Below, piece by piece: positions 7,832 through 10,036 of a stretch of DNA of 10,036 nt (the stretch's first letter is position 1; the number at the start of each line of letters is the position of its first letter). The position numbers and the translations under genes are program-made. The DNA comes from Spirochaeta sp. (GTDB lineage Bacteria; Spirochaetota; Spirochaetia; DSM-2461). Under the pieces are notes generated by a model that was not told the DNA's origin, searched no databases, and saw only the letters and a program-made list of their open reading frames with translations. The stretch lies in NCBI GenBank assembly GCA_030635565.1, contig DAOVYP010000052.1, positions 1 to 10,036 of the forward strand. The letters run 5' to 3'.

Positions 7832-9169
7832 TCAGGCGCCCATCAACTCAGTATAGTCTATCTTCTCGCCTTTTTTGACGGAAGCGGCGCCCAGCAGGAA
7901 GTCAAAAAGCTTCTTCTGGGCCAATTCGTTCTTAAGATACTCCCGGAATTGCGGACCGCCAAACATTTTCTCCAATTCCTCGGTGGGCATTTTAAATTCC
8001 ACGGCCCGATTCTCCAGCTCCCTGGTGACTTCATCATCGCCGGCTTCGATTTTCTCGCTTTCGACGATTTTACCGTAGATCAGTCGGGTCCTGATGGATT
8101 TCTTCGCCCCATCACGCCATTCGTCCAGAATTTCGGCCTTGTTGCGGCCGTCATCTTCCAGGGCCTTGATGAGCATATCCTCGGCAGCTCCGGACTGCCG
8201 GACGTAATCCTGCCAGGTGCGCTCAAGATCGGAGATAATCATGGACTCCGGCACATCAATCACGGCGTCATCGACAAGCTTGTCTGTGAGGCTGTTGATC
8301 TTCTGCGCCCGTATTTTACCATCGGCACGTTCCTTGAGATCGGCTTTCACTTTTTTCTTCAGATTGTCCAGGGTTTTAAGGTCCTCGGATACGTCCTGGG
8401 CCAGTTCATCGTCCAGTTCGGGAAGTTCACGCTCCTTGACGGCGGTGATGGTTACTTCGAGCTTGACGGTCCGGCCGGCCAGGTTGGGATTCGCATCGTT
8501 TTCGTAGGTTTTCTCGATGGTTTTGCTGTCGTTCACCTTCATGCCCTCGAGTTCTTTCTCGATGGCGTAGGGGTGGTCGTTTTTGCCGACAGTGAATACG
8601 AACCCCTTACGACGGGTCTCTTCCAGAGCAAGCTCATCGTCCCCCAGTTCAACATAATCCATGGTAACTACGGCGTCTTCGGCAATTGTCCCATCCTTCT
8701 TGTCCACGACGACGGAATTGCGTTCCCTGATGAGATCAAGTTCCTCGGTTTCATGTTTTTTGAGGATCTTCACCTGGGCTTCTTCAATCTCAACACCCCT
8801 GTATTCCGGCATCTTGATTTCGGGGAAGACATCATAAGTGACGGCGAACACATAGGGCTTACCCGGTTCGATTGCGGGAATGTCTTCCAGGAGGGGCTGG
8901 GTAATAGGGCTCTTCTCAACGTCCTTCAAGGCATCCTGCAATGCCGAGTCGATCAGATCAGCGGCGGCTTCATGCTTGATACCCTCGCCGAACTTTCTGA
9001 TCAGTACGTCTCTGGGCACCTTGCCTTTCCTGAAGCCCGGAATCTGGGCATTTTTTCCATACTTGCCCAGCAGATCGTTATAGGCCTTGTCGGCTCCGTC
9101 TGCGGAAATGCTTACGGTCAGTTTTACTGCTGAGTTTTCCTGATTTTCAAATTGTTTGCTGTCGATCAT
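7832..9169 (-). CDS. tig: Trigger factor (ribosome-associated chaperone and prolyl isomerase)
   Basis: Trigger factor sits at the ribosomal exit tunnel, shields nascent chains and catalyses prolyl isomerisation. The protein has 445 residues (E. coli: 432). The ribosome-docking signature GFRKGKVP is at residues 45-52, inside the N-terminal domain. An FKBP-type isomerase domain covers roughly 155-250 (VTMDYVELGDDEL, then GFVFTVGKND, then LEGMKVNDSKTI). A long charged helical C-terminal chaperone domain follows and ends in DYTELMGA. Two in-frame ATGs occur, at 9175 and 9169. The sequence GAGGA ends directly against the first but lies 6 bases from the second, so 9169 is preferred. It begins only 27 bases after an intrinsic terminator, with no visible promoter in between. 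It is the first protein gene of the tig-clpP-clpX-lon cluster. Confidence 0.96.
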   Translation of the reverse strand: MIDSKQFENQENSAVKLTVSISADGADKAYNDLLGKYGKNAQIPGFRKGKVPRDVLIRKFGEGIKHEAAADLIDSALQDALKDVEKSPITQPLLEDIPAIEPGKPYVFAVTYDVFPEIKMPEYRGVEIEEAQVKILKKHETEELDLIRERNSVVVDKKDGTIAEDAVVTMDYVELGDDELALEETRRKGFVFTVGKNDHPYAIEKELEGMKVNDSKTIEKTYENDANPNLAGRTVKLEVTITAVKERELPELDDELAQDVSEDLKTLDNLKKKVKADLKERADGKIRAQKINSLTDKLVDDAVIDVPESMIISDLERTWQDYVRQSGAAEDMLIKALEDDGRNKAEILDEWRDGAKKSIRTRLIYGKIVESEKIEAGDDEVTRELENRAVEFKMPTEELEKMFGGPQFREYLKNELAQKKLFDFLLGAASVKKGEKIDYTELMGA

Positions 9170-9195
9170 TTCCATTCCTCGTGAGAGCCGTTATC

Positions 9196-9221
9196 AAAAA
9201 AACGATCCGGCATCCGGATCG
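9196..9221 (-). terminator. Intrinsic terminator between tRNA-Leu and tig
   Basis: On the minus strand, CGATCCGG and CCGGATCG form a perfect 8-bp stem (9214-9221 and 9203-9210) with a three-base ATG loop. Seven consecutive T residues follow (9202-9196). This is a textbook Rho-independent terminator placed 25 bases after the tRNA-Leu 3' end. It should end most tRNA transcripts or reduce readthrough into tig. Confidence 0.88.
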
Positions 9222-9246
9222 GCCGGTCATTCTCGCTGCTCGAGAG

Positions 9247-9326
9247 TGCGAGAGAAGGGACTTGAACCCTTACGCCGAAGCACCGGCTCCTAAAACCGGC
9301 GTGTCTACCAATTCCACCACTCTCGC
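9247..9326 (-). tRNA. tRNA-Leu (anticodon UAG)
   Basis: The 80-nt sequence folds as a class II tRNA. The acceptor stem GCGAGAG pairs with CTCTCGC, with discriminator base A. The D-arm is GTGGAATTGGTAGACAC. The anticodon stem CCGGT/GCCGG holds the loop TTTAGGA with anticodon TAG (9290-9292). A short variable arm has a TTCG loop, and the T-arm is AAGGG-TTCAAGT-CCCTT. CCA is not encoded and must be added after transcription. The variable arm is short for a leucine tRNA. It reads CUA and, by wobble, other CUN codons. Confidence 0.95.
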
Positions 9327-9377
9327 ATATATACAATGTAATAAGAAAAAGGGCGGCATAGCCACCCGATTCCGATT

Positions 9378-9450
9378 TGAGCCGTAAAGGGTTCGAACCT
9401 TTGACCCGCAGATTAAGAGTCTGCTGCTCTGCCAGCTGAGCTAACGGCCC
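9378..9450 (-). tRNA. tRNA-Lys (anticodon CUU)
   Basis: A 73-nt class I tRNA. The acceptor stem GGGCCGT pairs with ACGGCTC, with one G-T pair and discriminator base A. The D-arm is TTAGCTCAGCTGGCAGAGCA. The anticodon loop CTCTTAA carries CTT (9415-9417). The T-arm is AAAGG-TTCGAAC-CTTT. No CCA is encoded. It is 51 bases upstream of tRNA-Leu and is the first gene after the promoter, so the two are co-transcribed. It reads the AAG codon. Confidence 0.96.
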
Positions 9451-9469
9451 CCATATTTCGTGCCTTGGC

Positions 9470-9498
9470 ACTGTACTGATTTTTTCAGTTCGTGTCTA
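9470..9498 (-). promoter_or_regulatory. Sigma-70-type promoter of the tRNA-Lys/tRNA-Leu unit
   Basis: TAGACA (9493-9498, 5 of 6 consensus) and TACAGT (9470-9475, 4 of 6) are separated by exactly 17 bases, 20 bases ahead of the tRNA-Lys 5' end. The start region just after the -10 box carries a small inverted repeat, GTGCC-TT-GGCAC (9460-9471), and is GC-rich, as is common at growth-controlled stable-RNA promoters. This is the only good promoter visible ahead of tig. Confidence 0.65.
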
Positions 9499-9697
9499 GC
9501 GGATTTGGATGACCTCCGGGGGGTGTGAGAGGGAAGCTTTTTCTTCGATGTGGGGATGGGAATGGAGAATGTTGAATAGAGAATTGAGGATAGGAGTCTG
9601 CCGGACTTGGGGCTTTCGCTTCACGATATCCTGCACCGGTTCAGCAATGTCCAAGCTCGCTTGCGCATTGTACTCACTCTCCTGAGTCGTCGGTTCT
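9499..9697. other. Intergenic stretch without a credible gene
   Basis: About 200 bases between the tRNA promoter and the small mobile element. An open frame on the minus strand (9729-9496) begins with GTG inside the element's inverted repeat, lacks a good ribosome site and resembles no family I know. The only structure seen is a degenerate heptamer repeat. Confidence 0.6.
9561..9595. repeat. Degenerate heptanucleotide tandem repeat (five units)
   Basis: Five consecutive 7-base units read AATGGAG, AATGTTG, AATAGAG, AATTGAG and GATAGGA. The AT dinucleotide recurs every 7 bases and the strand is strongly purine-rich. It lies in the non-coding stretch upstream of the tRNA promoter. Confidence 0.5.
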
Positions 9698-9706
9698 GAA
9701 TGGTTA
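9698..9706. repeat. 9-bp direct repeat GAATGGTTA, left copy (target-site duplication)
   Basis: This copy is identical to the 9-mer at 9836-9844 and abuts the left end of the 129-bp element. Together the two copies mark a probable transposition event. Confidence 0.65.
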
Positions 9707-9835
9707 TCGAGTATCCCCAACCTTGTCACACTTCTCGTAAAACCCCGGTAATTTCGATCTCCGGCTGATTTCAGATTTTTCTAGCGGCCTTTGAATGATA
9801 TTAGCGGATTTTGTGACAAGGTTGGGGACACTCAA
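9707..9835. mobile_element. 129-bp MITE-like non-autonomous element with 24-bp inverted repeats and 9-bp target duplication
   Basis: The left end TCGAGTATCCCCAACCTTGTCACA is truncated here to its key core CCCCAACCTTGTCACA (9715-9730). It is matched by its complement on the right, TGTGACAAGGTTGGGG (9812-9827). Over the full 24 bases at each end (9707-9730 and 9812-9835) 22 positions agree. Immediately outside each end is the same 9-mer GAATGGTTA (9698-9706 and 9836-9844), as expected for a target-site duplication. The interior of about 80 bases codes for nothing. Near the right end it carries two TAGCGG-containing motifs (9782 and 9802). The mobilising transposase family is not known to me. 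Confidence 0.7.
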
Positions 9836-9844
9836 GAATGGTTA
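9836..9844. repeat. 9-bp direct repeat GAATGGTTA, right copy (target-site duplication)
   Basis: The matching copy of the 9-mer at 9698-9706, abutting the right end of the 129-bp element. The sequence that follows, GTTAAGTTCGACAGACAC, may be the end of the neighbouring insertion sequence, so the small element may have landed at or near that boundary (inference). Confidence 0.65.
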
Positions 9845-9882
9845 AGTTCGACAGACACTAAGGGCATGTAACAAAATAACGT

Positions 9883-10036
9883 CTACAAATTAAGTATGGC
9901 TTGAGGTCGCAGAGTGTAATTCCATTCGCCATGAAATTCATTATGGCTGATGTCAAGCATCCTCATTTGTGCGTCACTCACTTTTATCCCCTTGGGATAC
10001 TTATTCAGATCGATTTCGGCTTTAATCGTTAAACCA
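9883..10036 (-). CDS. Transposase C-terminus, ISAzo13-family-like (cut by window edge)
   Basis: The last 50 codons of a gene entering from the right. The frame reads KAEIDLNKYPKGIKVSD early on, then FHGEWNYTLRP, and stops with TAG at 9883. A basic-strand segment ending Y-P-K-G-I-K-V-S-D, followed by F-H-G-E-W-N-Y-T, is how I recall the C-terminus of ISAzo13-type (Rhodopirellula-type) DDE transposases. This is recognition from memory, not a search. The visible part has no frameshift or premature stop, but most of the gene and the other end of the element lie outside the window, so whether it is intact cannot be judged. The terminal repeat of the insertion sequence should lie between the stop and about 9840. 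Confidence 0.7.
   Translation of the reverse strand, partial: GLTIKAEIDLNKYPKGIKVSDAQMRMLDISHNEFHGEWNYTLRPQAILNL

Noticed and set aside
7808..9133. A 441-codon open frame on the plus strand opposite tig
   Set aside because: It mirrors the tig reading frame and shows no domain or ribosome site; a composition artefact.
9475..9489. ACTGA-TTTTT-TCAGT inverted repeat as a terminator
   Set aside because: The stem is only 5 bp and AT-rich, the loop contains the T-run, and it lies in the spacer of a good promoter.
9496..9729. A 77-codon minus-strand frame beginning in the mobile element's left repeat
   Set aside because: The GTG start lies in a terminal inverted repeat, the upstream ribosome site is poor, the frame spans the heptamer repeat and ends at a repeated CCGCTA motif, and the sequence matches no family I know.

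Overview
The window looks like the chromosome of a Gram-negative bacterium of moderate GC content. It encodes a TolC-type outer-membrane channel with a signal peptide and a standard set of housekeeping protein-quality genes. The overall flavour suggests a free-living spirochaete, but this is an impression from protein sequence, not something the window proves. Every supported gene lies on the minus strand, so transcription runs from high to low coordinates.

Layout in the direction of transcription: (1) 10036-9883 is the 3' end of a transposase resembling the ISAzo13 family, cut by the window edge. (2) 9844-9698 holds a 129-bp non-autonomous element (9707-9835). It has 24-bp terminal inverted repeats and is flanked by a 9-bp direct repeat. 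(3) 9697-9499 has no credible gene and carries a short degenerate heptanucleotide repeat. (4) A good promoter at 9470-9498 drives tRNA-Lys(CUU) and tRNA-Leu(UAG), and is followed by a strong intrinsic terminator (9196-9221). (5) tig, clpP, clpX and lon follow in the classical order. clpP/clpX and clpX/lon overlap. (6) After an 81-bp gap with a candidate promoter comes a small secreted protein of unknown function, whose stop codon overlaps the TTG start of an NrnA-like DHH phosphoesterase. (7) Across a 112-bp gap with a striking double palindrome lies a 391-residue regulator with two TetR DNA-binding domains. Its stop overlaps the start of a TolC-family efflux protein (TAATG), which runs off the left edge.

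Functionally, trigger factor handles nascent chains at the ribosome, while ClpXP and Lon are the main ATP-dependent cytosolic proteases. The tRNA genes share the transcriptional entry to this cluster. NrnA degrades nanoRNA and dephosphorylates pAp. The TetR-TolC pair is most simply read as a self-regulated drug or toxin efflux operon, with partner genes probably to the left of the window. The least ordinary parts are the two-headed TetR protein with its matching double operator, the small transposon-like element at the right end, and the terminator placed just ahead of tig with no visible promoter after it.
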